The notes under the pieces are model-generated. The model was not told the origin of the DNA. It made no database searches and saw only the letters and a program-made list of their open reading frames with translations. From Micromonospora phaseoli (GTDB lineage: Bacteria; Actinomycetota; Actinomycetes; Mycobacteriales; Micromonosporaceae): a DNA stretch of 64,000 bases. Shown one piece after another: positions 42,494 to 51,661 of this stretch. The DNA is taken from positions 152,843-216,842 of the forward strand of contig NZ_FNYV01000003.1 of the NCBI RefSeq assembly GCF_900109115.1. The letters run 5' to 3'. Position 1 is the stretch's first letter. Every line of letters begins with the position of its first letter. The translations under genes and the position numbers were made by a program.

Positions 42494-43384
42494 GTGAAAT
42501 TTCCTTCGCTGTCGCGCCGGGAGCAACCGGTGCCGCCGGCCGACGACACCAGCGTCGACCGGACCGGGGCGGTCGCCACGGCCCCCCGCGCTACCGGGCA
42601 GTCCACGGTCGAGGAGCGCACCGACGGTGGGACCAACCATCGCAGCGCACCGGCCGCAGGCCCGACGACCAGCAGCCCGACGACCAGCAGCCCGACGACC
42701 AGCAGCCCGACGGCCGCCGACCGGACGACCGACCAGACCGATACCATCGACCAGGTAGCCGACCGGAGCGCGGAACGCGCCGCCGCGGAACGAGCCGCCA
42801 CCGCCCGCTCCACCCTCCAGGGTTCCCAGCGCGCCCGCGCCGCCACACCCGCAGCGGCCGCCGACCGCACCATGGACCGCGACCGCACCACCGACGGGGA
42901 CCGCACCACCGACGGGGACCGCACCACCGACCGTGTTGGAACCGCCGGCACCATCGATCGCGGCACGACCACCGATCGCGACACGACCACCGACGCGACT
43001 CCCGAGCGCGACGCGACCACCGACACGGCCTCCGATGCGCCGCCGGCGCCGGTCGGTCCTCGGCCCCGGGCCAGCCTGCTGGCCACGCTCGGCCTGATCG
43101 TCGGTGTCGCCGGTGTGCTCTTCGTGCTCACCGGCGCCCTCGCCGGGTACGGCATCGGGCTGGGCGCGGTCGGCGCGGTGCTCGCCGTGCTCGGGCTGAT
43201 GGCCACCCGTCGGCGGCACATCGCCGGCAAGTCCGACGCGCTGTTGGGAATCGCCTTCGGCCTCGGCGCGGTGGTGATCGGCGTGCTGGCGATGACCGGG
43301 CAGTACGACTGGCCGACCACCGACGGCGACACGGTTGCCCGCTTCCGTGAGTGGCTTGATTCACAGTTTGTCGATCGTCTGTAG
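42494..43384 (+). CDS. Low-complexity Thr/Asp-rich membrane protein
   Basis: 296 residues. GTG start at 42494 with AGGAGGTGA 5 nt upstream. The first 190 residues are disordered, with TTSSP repeats (about 57-71) and RTTDGD / TTD repeats (about 120-160) encoded by short DNA repeats. The C-terminal 100 residues carry two or three membrane helices (LLATLGLIVGVAGVLFVL, GAVGAVLAVLGLMAT, LLGIAFGLGAVVIGVLAM), resembling DUF4190-like small membrane domains. Function unknown. Confidence 0.75.
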   Translation: MKFPSLSRREQPVPPADDTSVDRTGAVATAPRATGQSTVEERTDGGTNHRSAPAAGPTTSSPTTSSPTTSSPTAADRTTDQTDTIDQVADRSAERAAAERAATARSTLQGSQRARAATPAAAADRTMDRDRTTDGDRTTDGDRTTDRVGTAGTIDRGTTTDRDTTTDATPERDATTDTASDAPPAPVGPRPRASLLATLGLIVGVAGVLFVLTGALAGYGIGLGAVGAVLAVLGLMATRRRHIAGKSDALLGIAFGLGAVVIGVLAMTGQYDWPTTDGDTVARFREWLDSQFVDRL

Positions 43385-44011
43385 CGGGCACTGTCCGGCC
43401 TGCCGGTGGTTCACCGGCACCGGCCGGTGCGGAACCGGCCGCAGCCCGATCAGCTCTGGTGGTTCACCAGCCGGGCACAACGGCTCGTCAGGGGCGGCGG
43501 TTCGCCGCCCCTGACGTATGTCCGTCCGGCTCAATCCTGGACGCCGAAAGTGGGCGCTCCCGCACCGTTACGCCGCTATGGCGGTATCAGTCCAGACGCA
43601 ACCCCGCCGTTCCGCCGGAACGGAGTTGATCAAACCCCGCCTGCGCCCAACGCACCCGCCCGCGAGCCCCGGCACCTCACCCGCAAGCCCAGGCCGCCTC
43701 ACTCGCGCCCAACGCACCCGCGCCCGCGAGCCCCGGCATTTCACCCGCAAGCCCGGGGCCGCCGCGACCAGGACGGCACGCCCGCGAGGTCATCTCGCCG
43801 GCCGCGCCAGGACCGCCCGGCCGCCTCACTCGCGCCTCACCTGACCGGGACGCAACGATCAGGTGCCCGTGACGCTCCAGACGCAATGATTCGACGGCAT
43901 CCGCAACACTCAGTGGTGGATTCTGCTCATCCGGGCCGCATACCGTTGAGCAACGGCGCCAGCCCGTGGGCCGACGGTGGCCGGGCGCGCGGAGACCCTG
44001 GGAGCAGGACA
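43385..44011. other. 627-bp gap with repeats
   Basis: No supported gene. It contains a 14-bp perfect hairpin (43486-43516) and a roughly 62-bp imperfect tandem duplication (43643-43704 and 43705-43767, both starting GCGCCCAACGCACCCGC). Further copies of short pieces (CCGCCTCACTCGCGCC, TCCAGACGCAA) follow. The ddaH promoter should lie near 43900-44000. Confidence 0.7.
43486..43516. terminator. Hairpin after the low-complexity protein gene
   Basis: Perfect 14-bp stem CGTCAGGGGCGGCG / CGCCGCCCCTGACG with a 3-nt loop, 100 bp after the stop. Confidence 0.7.
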
Positions 44012-44833
44012 ATGACGATGGACGCCACCCGCCAGCGCTTTCTGATGTGCCGGCCGACGTACTTCGCCGTCGACTACGCGATCAACCCGTGGATGGACCC
44101 GAGCGCCCCGGTCGACACCGACCTCGCCGTCCGGCAGTGGGAGCGGCTGCGCCAGGTCTACCTGGACCTGGGCCACACCGTCGAGGAGATCGCCCCGTTG
44201 CCGGGCCTGCCCGACATGGTCTTCGCCGCCAACGGTGGCACCGTCATCGACGGCCGGGCGATGGCCGTGCAGTTCCGCGACCCGCAGCGCGCCGACGAGG
44301 CCCCTGCCTACCGCGCCTGGTTCGAAGGCGCCGGCTTCGAGATGTACGACCCGAAGCACGTAAACGAGGGTGAGGGCGACGTCCTGCTGGCCGGCGACCA
44401 CCTGCTCGCCGGCACCGGATTCCGCACCGCGCACGCCTCGCACGCCCAACTCCAGGAGGTCTTCGGCTATCCGGTGATCACCATGCAGCTGGTCGACCCG
44501 CGGTTCTACCACCTGGACACCGCGCTGAGCGTGCTCGACGAGCGGACCGTGGCGTACCTGCCGGAGGCGTTCTCGCCCGGCAGTCAGGCCGTGCTGCGCC
44601 GGCTCTTCCCGGACGCGGTGCACGCCACCATGGCCGATGCCGAGGTGCTCGGTCTCAACGCGGTCAGCGATGGCCGGCACGTGGTGCTGCCCGAGCAGGC
44701 CACCGGCCTGGCCGCCAAGCTGCGCGACCGGGGCTACGAGACGATCGGCGTCGACCTGTCCGAGCTGCGTCGGGCCGGCGGTGGCCCGAAGTGCTGCACG
44801 TTGCGACTCCGTCAGGGAAAGGCTAGCCAGTGA
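44012..44833 (+). CDS. ddaH: Dimethylarginine dimethylaminohydrolase-like amidinotransferase-fold enzyme
   Basis: 273 residues of the DDAH/arginine-deiminase fold. Marks: FLMCRPTYFAVDYAINPWM, LPDMVFAANGG, catalytic His in YHLDTALSVL, and the nucleophilic Cys near the end in GGPKCCTLRL. Hydrolyses methylarginines to citrulline, or arginine itself in some actinobacterial members to ornithine. GGAGCAGGA lies upstream of the ATG at 44012. The stop overlaps the rocD start (GTGA), so the product likely feeds that enzyme. Confidence 0.87.
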   Translation: MTMDATRQRFLMCRPTYFAVDYAINPWMDPSAPVDTDLAVRQWERLRQVYLDLGHTVEEIAPLPGLPDMVFAANGGTVIDGRAMAVQFRDPQRADEAPAYRAWFEGAGFEMYDPKHVNEGEGDVLLAGDHLLAGTGFRTAHASHAQLQEVFGYPVITMQLVDPRFYHLDTALSVLDERTVAYLPEAFSPGSQAVLRRLFPDAVHATMADAEVLGLNAVSDGRHVVLPEQATGLAAKLRDRGYETIGVDLSELRRAGGGPKCCTLRLRQGKASQ

Positions 44834-46044
44834 TCGAGGACATGCTCCGGACTCCCGCCGCGATGCAGGACGCGGAGCGCCACACCGCGCACAACTACCA
44901 CCCGCTGCCGGTGGTGATCTCCTCCGCCGAGGGCGCCTGGGTGACCGATGTGGACGGCCGGCGTTACCTCGACTGCCTGGCCGGCTACTCGGCGCTCAAC
45001 TTCGGGCACCGGCACCCGACCCTGATCGCCACCGCGCACGCCCAGCTCGACAGGCTGACGCTGACCAGCCGGGCGTTCGTCCACGACCAGTTTGCCGACT
45101 TCTGCCGCGAACTCGCGGCGCTCTGCGGCAAGGACCTGGTGCTGCCGATGAACACCGGGGCCGAGGCCGTGGAGACCGGCGTCAAGGTGGCTCGCAAGTG
45201 GGGCTACCAGGTCAAGGGCGTACCGGCCGGGCAGGCCAACATCGTGGTCGCGGAGGGCAACTTCCACGGGCGTACGACCACCATCGTCAGCTTCTCCACC
45301 GACTCCGACGCGCGGGCTGACTTCGGGCCGTACACCCCCGGTTTCCGAATCGTCCCCTACGGCGACCTGGCCGCGCTTGCCGAGGCGATCGACGAGCACA
45401 CCGTCGCGGTGCTGCTGGAGCCGATCCAGGGCGAGCAGGGCGTGGTGGTGCCGCCGGAGGGCTACCTGCCCGGCGTACGCCGGCTCTGCACCGAGAGCAA
45501 CGTGCTGTTCATCGCCGACGAGATCCAGTCCGGTCTGGGCCGCACCGGCGCCACCTTCGCCTGCGAGCAGGAAGGCGTCGTGCCGGACATGTACCTGCTG
45601 GGCAAGGCGCTCGGCGGCGGCATCGTGCCGGTCTCCGCGGTGGCCGCCGACGCTGATGTGCTCGGTGTGCTCAAGCCGGGTCAGCACGGCTCCACCTTCG
45701 GCGGCAACCCGCTGGCCTGCGCGGTGGCCACCGAGGTGGTCCGGCTGCTGGCCACCGGCGAGTTCCAGCACCGCTCCGCCGAGTTGGGCGAACGGCTGCA
45801 CGCCGGCCTGCGCGCGCTGATCGGCAAGGGCCTGGTGGCCGTACGCGGCCGAGGGCTCTGGGCCGGCCTGGACATCGACCCGGCACTGATGAGCGGCCGG
45901 GTGGCCTGCGAGCGGCTGATGGAGCGGGGCGTGCTGGCCAAGGACACGCACGGCTCGACCATCCGCCTCGCCCCACCGCTGGTGATCACCGCCGAGGAGG
46001 TCGACCACGCGGTGGCACAGCTGGCCGCTGTGCTGGCCGACTGA
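44830..46044 (+). CDS. rocD: Ornithine aminotransferase
   Basis: 404-residue class III PLP aminotransferase converting ornithine and 2-oxoglutarate to glutamate semialdehyde. Features: AHNYHPLPVVISSAEGAWVTD, GAEAVETGVKVARKWGY, EPIQGEQGVVVP, DEIQSGLGRTG, and the PLP lysine in LLGKALGGGIVPVS. GTG start overlapping the ddaH stop, so the two form an arginine-to-proline/glutamate catabolic unit. A 15-bp hairpin follows. Confidence 0.95.
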   Translation: MIEDMLRTPAAMQDAERHTAHNYHPLPVVISSAEGAWVTDVDGRRYLDCLAGYSALNFGHRHPTLIATAHAQLDRLTLTSRAFVHDQFADFCRELAALCGKDLVLPMNTGAEAVETGVKVARKWGYQVKGVPAGQANIVVAEGNFHGRTTTIVSFSTDSDARADFGPYTPGFRIVPYGDLAALAEAIDEHTVAVLLEPIQGEQGVVVPPEGYLPGVRRLCTESNVLFIADEIQSGLGRTGATFACEQEGVVPDMYLLGKALGGGIVPVSAVAADADVLGVLKPGQHGSTFGGNPLACAVATEVVRLLATGEFQHRSAELGERLHAGLRALIGKGLVAVRGRGLWAGLDIDPALMSGRVACERLMERGVLAKDTHGSTIRLAPPLVITAEEVDHAVAQLAAVLAD

Positions 46045-46061
46045 CCAGCCGTACCGCTTCT

Positions 46062-46093
46062 GCGGGCGCCGGGACCACGGTCCCGGCGCCCGC
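46062..46093. terminator. Bidirectional terminator between rocD and the FHA gene
   Basis: Perfect 15-bp inverted repeat (46062-46076 and 46079-46093) separated by 2 bp, between converging genes. Confidence 0.75.
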
Positions 46094-46107
46094 ACTCGTA
46101 CCGGAGC

Positions 46108-47256
46108 TCAGCGGGGCAGGCGCATGGCCATCGTCGGCGCCTCGGACATTACGGAGTCGGGGTTGTACGACGCACCCGCCGGGAACTCGCTCGGGCGGCC
46201 GACCTGGACCCCCGGGTACAGCTCCACCATGTCGCCGGCCCCGAGGACCCGGGACTGCTGCGGGGCCAGCGGGACCCGGTCCGCCTCCGCCATCGAGCCC
46301 GCCGGTCGTACGCCGGAGCCGTTGGTGCTGATGTCGGTGGCGACGACGTCGCCACCGCGCAGCTCCAACCTCAGGTGGCTGCGGCTGATCCAGCGCCGGG
46401 CCTCGTCGTTGAGCCACTGACCCAGCATGATCGCACCGGAGCCGTCCGGGGCTCGACCGATCACCGCTGACTGCTCCTCGGTGAGCACGAATCGGCGGCG
46501 GATCAGGCCCCCGACGCGTACCGCGAGGACCTCGCTGCGGGGCCGGGGACCGGCGTCCCGCAGCCGCGAACCGTGCCGAGGGCAGGTCGGCACTCCGTTA
46601 CGAAGCGACGGTGGCGGCTGCCCGGTCGGCGCGCGATCCACCAGGGCCAGGTCCGCGAAGGCGCCGCCACCGCCGGCACCACCGAAGAGGGTGCAGCCCG
46701 ACTCCGGGCAGCGCCACTCACGGGCCAGCAGCTTGGCACCGGCCGGCGACGGCGGCCCGGCCACCGGCGTGTGGCCGCCGCCGACGTGTGCGATGAAGAC
46801 CGGCCCGCCGGCACCCGGCACCGGCGCGAGGACCCGGCCCGGCTGCTCCACCAGCCAGGGAAACCGCCCCCGCAGGCCGTCGAAGCGAACCCGGCTGAGC
46901 ACCGGCAGGCCGAGCAGGTCGGCCACCTCCAGCATCCGGTCACCGGGGTTGTCGAGCACCTCGACCAGGCCGTCGTCGGCCCAGCGACGGACCACCATCC
47001 GCTCGTTGGAGGTGAGGTCAGCGTCGGAGAGCATGCCCCGGTGCACCACCGCGTAGACCGGGACGGTGTCCTCCTCCAGGCTGCGGGCCAGCGCGTCGAT
47101 GACCATGCCGAGCCGCAGCGAACTGGCCGGACGCCCACCGTCGAGGTCCTGGTAGCGGATGACCTCCGCGAGGTCGAGCACCGCGCGGGCCAACTGTGGG
47201 TCGGTGCAGACCCGCCCCTCGATGGCGTCCAGCACCTTGCTGATCTCGAACCTCAT
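46108..47256 (-). CDS. FHA-domain protein
   Basis: 382 residues. The C-terminal half holds a forkhead-associated domain that reads phosphothreonine: AVIGRAPDGSG, WISRSHLRLEL, TDISTNGSGVRP (Arg, Ser-His and Asn-Gly all kept). In the middle are two pairs of Cys/His (CPESGC, CPRHGSRL), a possible zinc site. The N-terminal 180 residues are unlike anything I recognise. Starts at ATG 47256 with GGAGGG upstream, overlapping the pterin dehydratase gene by 4 bp. A kinase gene at 53.7 kb could be a partner but is not adjacent. Confidence 0.85.
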   Translation of the reverse strand: MRFEISKVLDAIEGRVCTDPQLARAVLDLAEVIRYQDLDGGRPASSLRLGMVIDALARSLEEDTVPVYAVVHRGMLSDADLTSNERMVVRRWADDGLVEVLDNPGDRMLEVADLLGLPVLSRVRFDGLRGRFPWLVEQPGRVLAPVPGAGGPVFIAHVGGGHTPVAGPPSPAGAKLLAREWRCPESGCTLFGGAGGGGAFADLALVDRAPTGQPPPSLRNGVPTCPRHGSRLRDAGPRPRSEVLAVRVGGLIRRRFVLTEEQSAVIGRAPDGSGAIMLGQWLNDEARRWISRSHLRLELRGGDVVATDISTNGSGVRPAGSMAEADRVPLAPQQSRVLGAGDMVELYPGVQVGRPSEFPAGASYNPDSVMSEAPTMAMRLPR

Positions 47257-47546
47257 CGGGTGCCCTCCACGATCTCGTCGATCCGACGGGCCAGGTCCAT
47301 GTCCCGCATGGTGACGCCGCCGGCCGAATGGGTTACGCAGCGGAAGGTCACCGTGCGCCACCGAATGTCGATGTCCGGGTGATGATCCAGCTCCTCGGCG
47401 GTAACCGCGACCCGGTCGACCACCGCGACGGCGTCGGGAAAGCTGGCCAGCTCCACGGTGCGGATGATCCCGGCGGGGTCCCCCGACCAGCCCGCCAGCC
47501 CACCCAGCTCGTCTCGCACCGCCTCGGCGGTGAGCACCTCTGCCAT
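47253..47546 (-). CDS. Pterin-4a-carbinolamine dehydratase
   Basis: 97 residues, the full size of the family. The signature EELDHHPDIDIRW and VTFRCVTHSAGGVT are present. Recycles hydroxy-pterin or acts as a small scaffold. Its stop overlaps the FHA gene start, so the two are co-translated, an odd combination with no obvious joint role. Confidence 0.92.
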   Translation of the reverse strand: MAEVLTAEAVRDELGGLAGWSGDPAGIIRTVELASFPDAVAVVDRVAVTAEELDHHPDIDIRWRTVTFRCVTHSAGGVTMRDMDLARRIDEIVEGTR

Positions 47547-47614
47547 GGCCAGACCCTACCGCTGCCCCCCAGGACCACGACCACCCGCAGAGCGCCCCAC
47601 CGCTCTGGATCTTG

Positions 47615-50600
47615 TCAGCTCATCTGGCTGACGGTGGAACGCAACTGACGCAGGTCGCGGCGGCGGCGCTCGTAGGTGGCCGCCAGGCCGATCAGCGCCA
47701 ACCCGGCGGCGGCCAGGAAGACCCACCGGGGCAGCAGGTCCCAGCTGCGCACCAGCTCGTGCAGGGCGAGCAGGGTCAGCGTCACCCCACCGAGCAGCAC
47801 CGGCGCCTGCCAACGGCGGACCGCACCGAGCAGCGTCGCGGCGAGCGCGGCGGTGCCGAGCAGCAACCGCCGCCACGGTTGCGGATCGGGGCCGAAGAGC
47901 ACGGCGGCCAGGCTGGGCAGCAGCACGGCGGCCAGGCCGGGGCCGAGCGCGAGCCAACTGGTCAACCCCGGGCGGGTACGCAACGCCGCCACACCCGCGC
48001 CGAGCCCCACCAACGCCAGCGGCACCGTGTACGCCTCCAGCACGGTCACCCCGCCGGTCAGCAGCAGCAGCCAGACGGCCAGCACTTCGCTGCCACCGGC
48101 GATGCCGGCGAAGAACCACCGCTGCCCGGCCGACTCGCCCCGGCGCAGCAGCCGCACCCCGACCGCGGCGCCCCAGAGCACGCAGATCGTCGCGGCGTGC
48201 CGGGCTGCGCCGACGGTGAGCAGCAGCGCGAGCAGCGCAACCGCCTGCGCGGCGGCGTCCAGCACCCGGTTCGACAGCACCGCCGACCGCAGCCCGGAGG
48301 GCACCGGCCCGGAGGGCACCGGCCCGGGGGGCACCGCCGCCATCGGCGCGGAGGGCACCTGCGGCGCGGTCCGCCGGCTGGCGGGCAGCGTCGCGGCGAG
48401 CGCGAGGGCGAGCACCGCGACGCCGAGCACCGCGAACGCCGCGATCCGCAGCGGCAGCCCGCCGGCCAGCGGGGCGGCGATCGCGAACCCGGTGGCCGCC
48501 GCGAGCGCGACCAGCCAGCCGGTCACGCGTACCGCCGAGTGACGGGCGGCCACCGCGGCCACGGTCGCCGTCACCACCAGCAGGCCCAGCCCGGCGAGGG
48601 TGCCGGCCCGGGTGGCCTGCAGGTTGAGCAGGCCCGCGACGGCCAGCAGCAGCCCGACGGACATACCGGCGGCAACGAACGACACCCGGGTGGGCAGCAG
48701 CGCGATGGTCAGCAGCAGGGCCACACCGGCGAGCAGCGCCGCAGCCGGCACCACCGGCCACGGCACGGCGGCGGCGACCAGCAGCACCGGGCCGGCGGCC
48801 GCCAGGAACGGCAGCACCACCGCGGCCACCCGCCAACCCTGCGCGCCAGCGCCGAACCGACCGCCAGCGCCGGCTGGCACCTGCGCATTGTCCGCGCGGA
48901 CGGTCGGCCAGGCGGCGAGGACCGCCGCCACGGCCAGCACGGCCAGCGCCAGACCCACCACCGGCGCGTCCGGCGACGGCTGGGTGGTCGGGGCACCGGA
49001 CCACAGCGCGGGTGGCGGTCCGTACGGCGTCAGCAGCGCCGTCACGACCACCGGCAGGGCCGCCAGCGCCGCCACGGCGGTCAGCCCCAGCCCGACCACC
49101 GGCAGCGCCGCCGCCGGACGGGTCCGGAACCCGGCCAGCGCGATCAGTAGCGCCGCCACCGCCGCGTAGACCGTCACCGGCTCGTCGCCCGGTACGGCCG
49201 GCGGCGAGAGGCCGGTCAGCACGGCCACCACGGCGAGCCCGGTCGCGGCGTACCCGATCAGGTCGGGCCAGGCTCGGCGCAGCGCGAGCAGTGCGACCGC
49301 CGGCAGCGCGACGGCGGCCAGCGCGGCCCGGGCCTGCCACCACGGCGGGGCTCCGGCACCGATCAGGGCGACCGCCGCGCCGGCCGGCACCACGAGCACC
49401 GCGGCGGTCAACCCGCAACCGGCCACGGCACGCTGCACCGCGCCGCCACGCCGGCCGGCCACGGCCGCCCCGAGGCCGACGCCCAGGATCACCGCGCAGG
49501 CCGCACCCGCGCCGGCCGGGCCGGCCAGCCCGACCAGCAGCCCGTGCCCGAGCAGCGCGGCACCGGCCAACGCCGAGGCCAGCACCGCCGATCCGCGTAC
49601 CGCCGGGCGGGCCACCGCGGCGGCCACCAGGACGGCCCCCACCGCCAGGTCGACGGCGAGCACGGCCGGCCACGGCGCGGCCCAGGCCACCGGCACCGCC
49701 AGCGCGGTCGCGGCGAGGCCCGCCGCGGCGACCGCCGGCCGGGCCGAGCGGGGCAGCAACCAGGCCACCGCCGCCGAGGTCAGCGCCACCACCACCGGCA
49801 GCTGCCAACCCCAGGCGTACGCCGGCCCCGCCGTGGCCCCCCGCCACGGCGGCAGCGACCGCCCCACGGCGGCGCCGGCCAGCACCACCCCCGCCAGTGC
49901 CGTCAGCAGCCCCCCGCCGCCGGCAACCAGCAGCGCCCCGACCCGTGGACCGGCCCGCCAGCCGGCCGGCAGCAGCCGTACCGCGCCGGCCAGCGCCACC
50001 GCGACCAGCCCGACCACCAGCAGCCACACCGACGCGCGCAGCTCCACCGCCGGGCGGATCACCGCAGCGGCCAGCACCGGCACCAGCGCGCCGGCCGCCA
50101 CCGCCCGCGCCGGCTCGCCGCCGGTGAGCAGCGCCGCGCCGAGCACGGTCAGCGCCACCAGCAGCATCGGCGTGCCGGCCAGCAGCGGTACGCCGCCCGC
50201 CCGACCGACCAGCAGCGGCACGATCGCGCAGCCCGCCGCGAGCACCAGCGCGCCGGCGAACCCGGTCCAGGCCAGGACCTGGCCGGCCAGCGGTACCGCC
50301 GGAGTCGTCGTCGTGGCCCCCTCGCCCGCGACGTCTCCACGGCGCCGCCGCAGCCGCACCACCACCGCCAGGTCGACCAGCGCGACCCCGACGAAGACGA
50401 TGGCCCACCCGGCCGGCTCCGGACGGGCCGGCGCGGCGAGCAACGGCAGTACCGGCTGCACGGCCAGCAGCGCGGCGAACCACGGCACGGCCAACCGGCT
50501 GAGCCGGGCGTACCCGAGGGCGACCGCCGCGCAGCCGGCCGAGACGAGCGCGGCGTAGCGGCTGCCCGGCCAGGCGGTCACCCCGAGCAGGTCCACCGTC

Positions 50601-51283
50601 CAGGCGGCGTACCCGTCGAGGAGCACCAGCAGCAGCCCGACGGCGGCGAAGGTCTCGGCGGTGCCGCGCAGCCCCCGCCGGCGGGCGATCAGCGGCACGG
50701 CGAGCAGCAGCGCGGTGAACGCCAGCAGGATCAGCGCCCGGCCGGCCACCCCGACCGATGACCAGGCCACCGCCGTGAAGACCGTCGCCGCGGTGCCGAG
50801 CAGCAACCCGCCGATGACGAAGAGCAGTCCCTGCACGGTCCGCGTCGAGGTTTCGGCCCCGCCCGGCCGGGCCGGGGTGGGGACGGGCTGCCACCCGGCG
50901 ACCGGCGCGGGTGCGGCGGAAACCGATCCGCCGGGCGCCGGTGCGGCGCCGACCGGCATCGGTGGCACCGCGCCGGGTCGCACGGGCGCGCCGGCCGCCG
51001 GCGGCTGACTGGGACCGGATGGCGTCGCCTTGGCGGCTGCCGGGAACTCCGCCCGAACGGCGGTGGCCAGCTCGCCCCGCCGCTGCCGGACCGCCGCCAG
51101 CCGACCGGCCAGCCCCTCGTACGCCTGCCGAGCCCGCTCCACCTCGCCGCCGAGCGCCACGATCTCCCGGTCGAGCCGGATCACTTCCGCCGCAGCCGGG
51201 TGCGGTGGCCGGCCGCAGCCGGTGCAGCCGGAGGAGAGAGTCGCCGGTGCGCCGCAGGCCGGGCAGGGGTAGCCGTTGTCCAC
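47615..51283 (-). CDS. 1222-residue polytopic membrane protein with N-terminal zinc ribbon
   Basis: Begins with a zinc-ribbon-like CPACGAPATLSSGCTGCGRPP (4-24 in parts), a coiled-coil-like helix (about 30-75), a Pro/Ala-rich linker to about 145, and then roughly 30 hydrophobic segments to the end (first LLFVIGGLLLGTAATVFTAVAW). Such giant membrane proteins are found in Micromonospora and Streptomyces and are of unknown function. A long open reading frame in a shifted phase on the same strand is a GC artefact. Starts at GTG or ATG near 51283; MDNGYPCPAC is convincing. Confidence 0.8.
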   Translation of the reverse strand: MDNGYPCPACGAPATLSSGCTGCGRPPHPAAAEVIRLDREIVALGGEVERARQAYEGLAGRLAAVRQRRGELATAVRAEFPAAAKATPSGPSQPPAAGAPVRPGAVPPMPVGAAPAPGGSVSAAPAPVAGWQPVPTPARPGGAETSTRTVQGLLFVIGGLLLGTAATVFTAVAWSSVGVAGRALILLAFTALLLAVPLIARRRGLRGTAETFAAVGLLLVLLDGYAAWTVDLLGVTAWPGSRYAALVSAGCAAVALGYARLSRLAVPWFAALLAVQPVLPLLAAPARPEPAGWAIVFVGVALVDLAVVVRLRRRRGDVAGEGATTTTPAVPLAGQVLAWTGFAGALVLAAGCAIVPLLVGRAGGVPLLAGTPMLLVALTVLGAALLTGGEPARAVAAGALVPVLAAAVIRPAVELRASVWLLVVGLVAVALAGAVRLLPAGWRAGPRVGALLVAGGGGLLTALAGVVLAGAAVGRSLPPWRGATAGPAYAWGWQLPVVVALTSAAVAWLLPRSARPAVAAAGLAATALAVPVAWAAPWPAVLAVDLAVGAVLVAAAVARPAVRGSAVLASALAGAALLGHGLLVGLAGPAGAGAACAVILGVGLGAAVAGRRGGAVQRAVAGCGLTAAVLVVPAGAAVALIGAGAPPWWQARAALAAVALPAVALLALRRAWPDLIGYAATGLAVVAVLTGLSPPAVPGDEPVTVYAAVAALLIALAGFRTRPAAALPVVGLGLTAVAALAALPVVVTALLTPYGPPPALWSGAPTTQPSPDAPVVGLALAVLAVAAVLAAWPTVRADNAQVPAGAGGRFGAGAQGWRVAAVVLPFLAAAGPVLLVAAAVPWPVVPAAALLAGVALLLTIALLPTRVSFVAAGMSVGLLLAVAGLLNLQATRAGTLAGLGLLVVTATVAAVAARHSAVRVTGWLVALAAATGFAIAAPLAGGLPLRIAAFAVLGVAVLALALAATLPASRRTAPQVPSAPMAAVPPGPVPSGPVPSGLRSAVLSNRVLDAAAQAVALLALLLTVGAARHAATICVLWGAAVGVRLLRRGESAGQRWFFAGIAGGSEVLAVWLLLLTGGVTVLEAYTVPLALVGLGAGVAALRTRPGLTSWLALGPGLAAVLLPSLAAVLFGPDPQPWRRLLLGTAALAATLLGAVRRWQAPVLLGGVTLTLLALHELVRSWDLLPRWVFLAAAGLALIGLAATYERRRRDLRQLRSTVSQMS

Positions 51284-51331
51284 GGGGTCATCCTCGACGG
51301 TGGCACACCGCCCGCACCAGAGTGTGCGTAC

Positions 51332-51652
51332 TCAGGGCCGGGTGTGCTCGAAGACCCAGGTGGCGTATTCGGGGTGGCCGCAGTCCACCCGGCTGACCAG
51401 GATCTCCGGCACCTGGTACGGGTGGCTGACCCGCAGGTGCTCCACCAGCGCGTCGACCCGGTCCGGTGCGGTCTTGAACTGCACCGACCATTCGGTGCTG
51501 CTCTCCACTCCCGACCGCCACCAGTATGTGCTCTCCACCTGGCCGCCCACCTGCGCGCAGGCCGCGAGCCGCCCGGCCACCGCGGCGGCGGCCAGCAGAT
51601 CGGCGACCGATCGCGCGTCGACCACCGTCGTCACCACGCAGATCTGCTCCAC
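51332..51652 (-). CDS. cutA: Divalent cation tolerance protein CutA
   Basis: 106 residues, the normal size for the trimeric CutA1 family. Features: VVTTVVDARSVADLLAA, RLAACAQV, STYWWRSGVE, HPYQVPEIL. Linked to copper tolerance in other bacteria, though its exact role is unclear. Lies 49 bp after the large membrane-protein start on the same strand. Confidence 0.94.
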   Translation of the reverse strand: MEQICVVTTVVDARSVADLLAAAAVAGRLAACAQVGGQVESTYWWRSGVESSTEWSVQFKTAPDRVDALVEHLRVSHPYQVPEILVSRVDCGHPEYATWVFEHTRP

Positions 51653-51661
51653 CTGCGAACT

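Noticed and set aside
43406..44011. N-terminal extension of the ddaH product by about 200 codons
   Set aside because: Pro/Arg/Ala-rich, overlaps a hairpin and tandem repeats; a proper ribosome site precedes ATG 44012.
47556..50894. 1112-codon open frame in another phase on the minus strand
   Set aside because: Gly/Arg-rich frame-shifted reading of the 1222-residue membrane protein.
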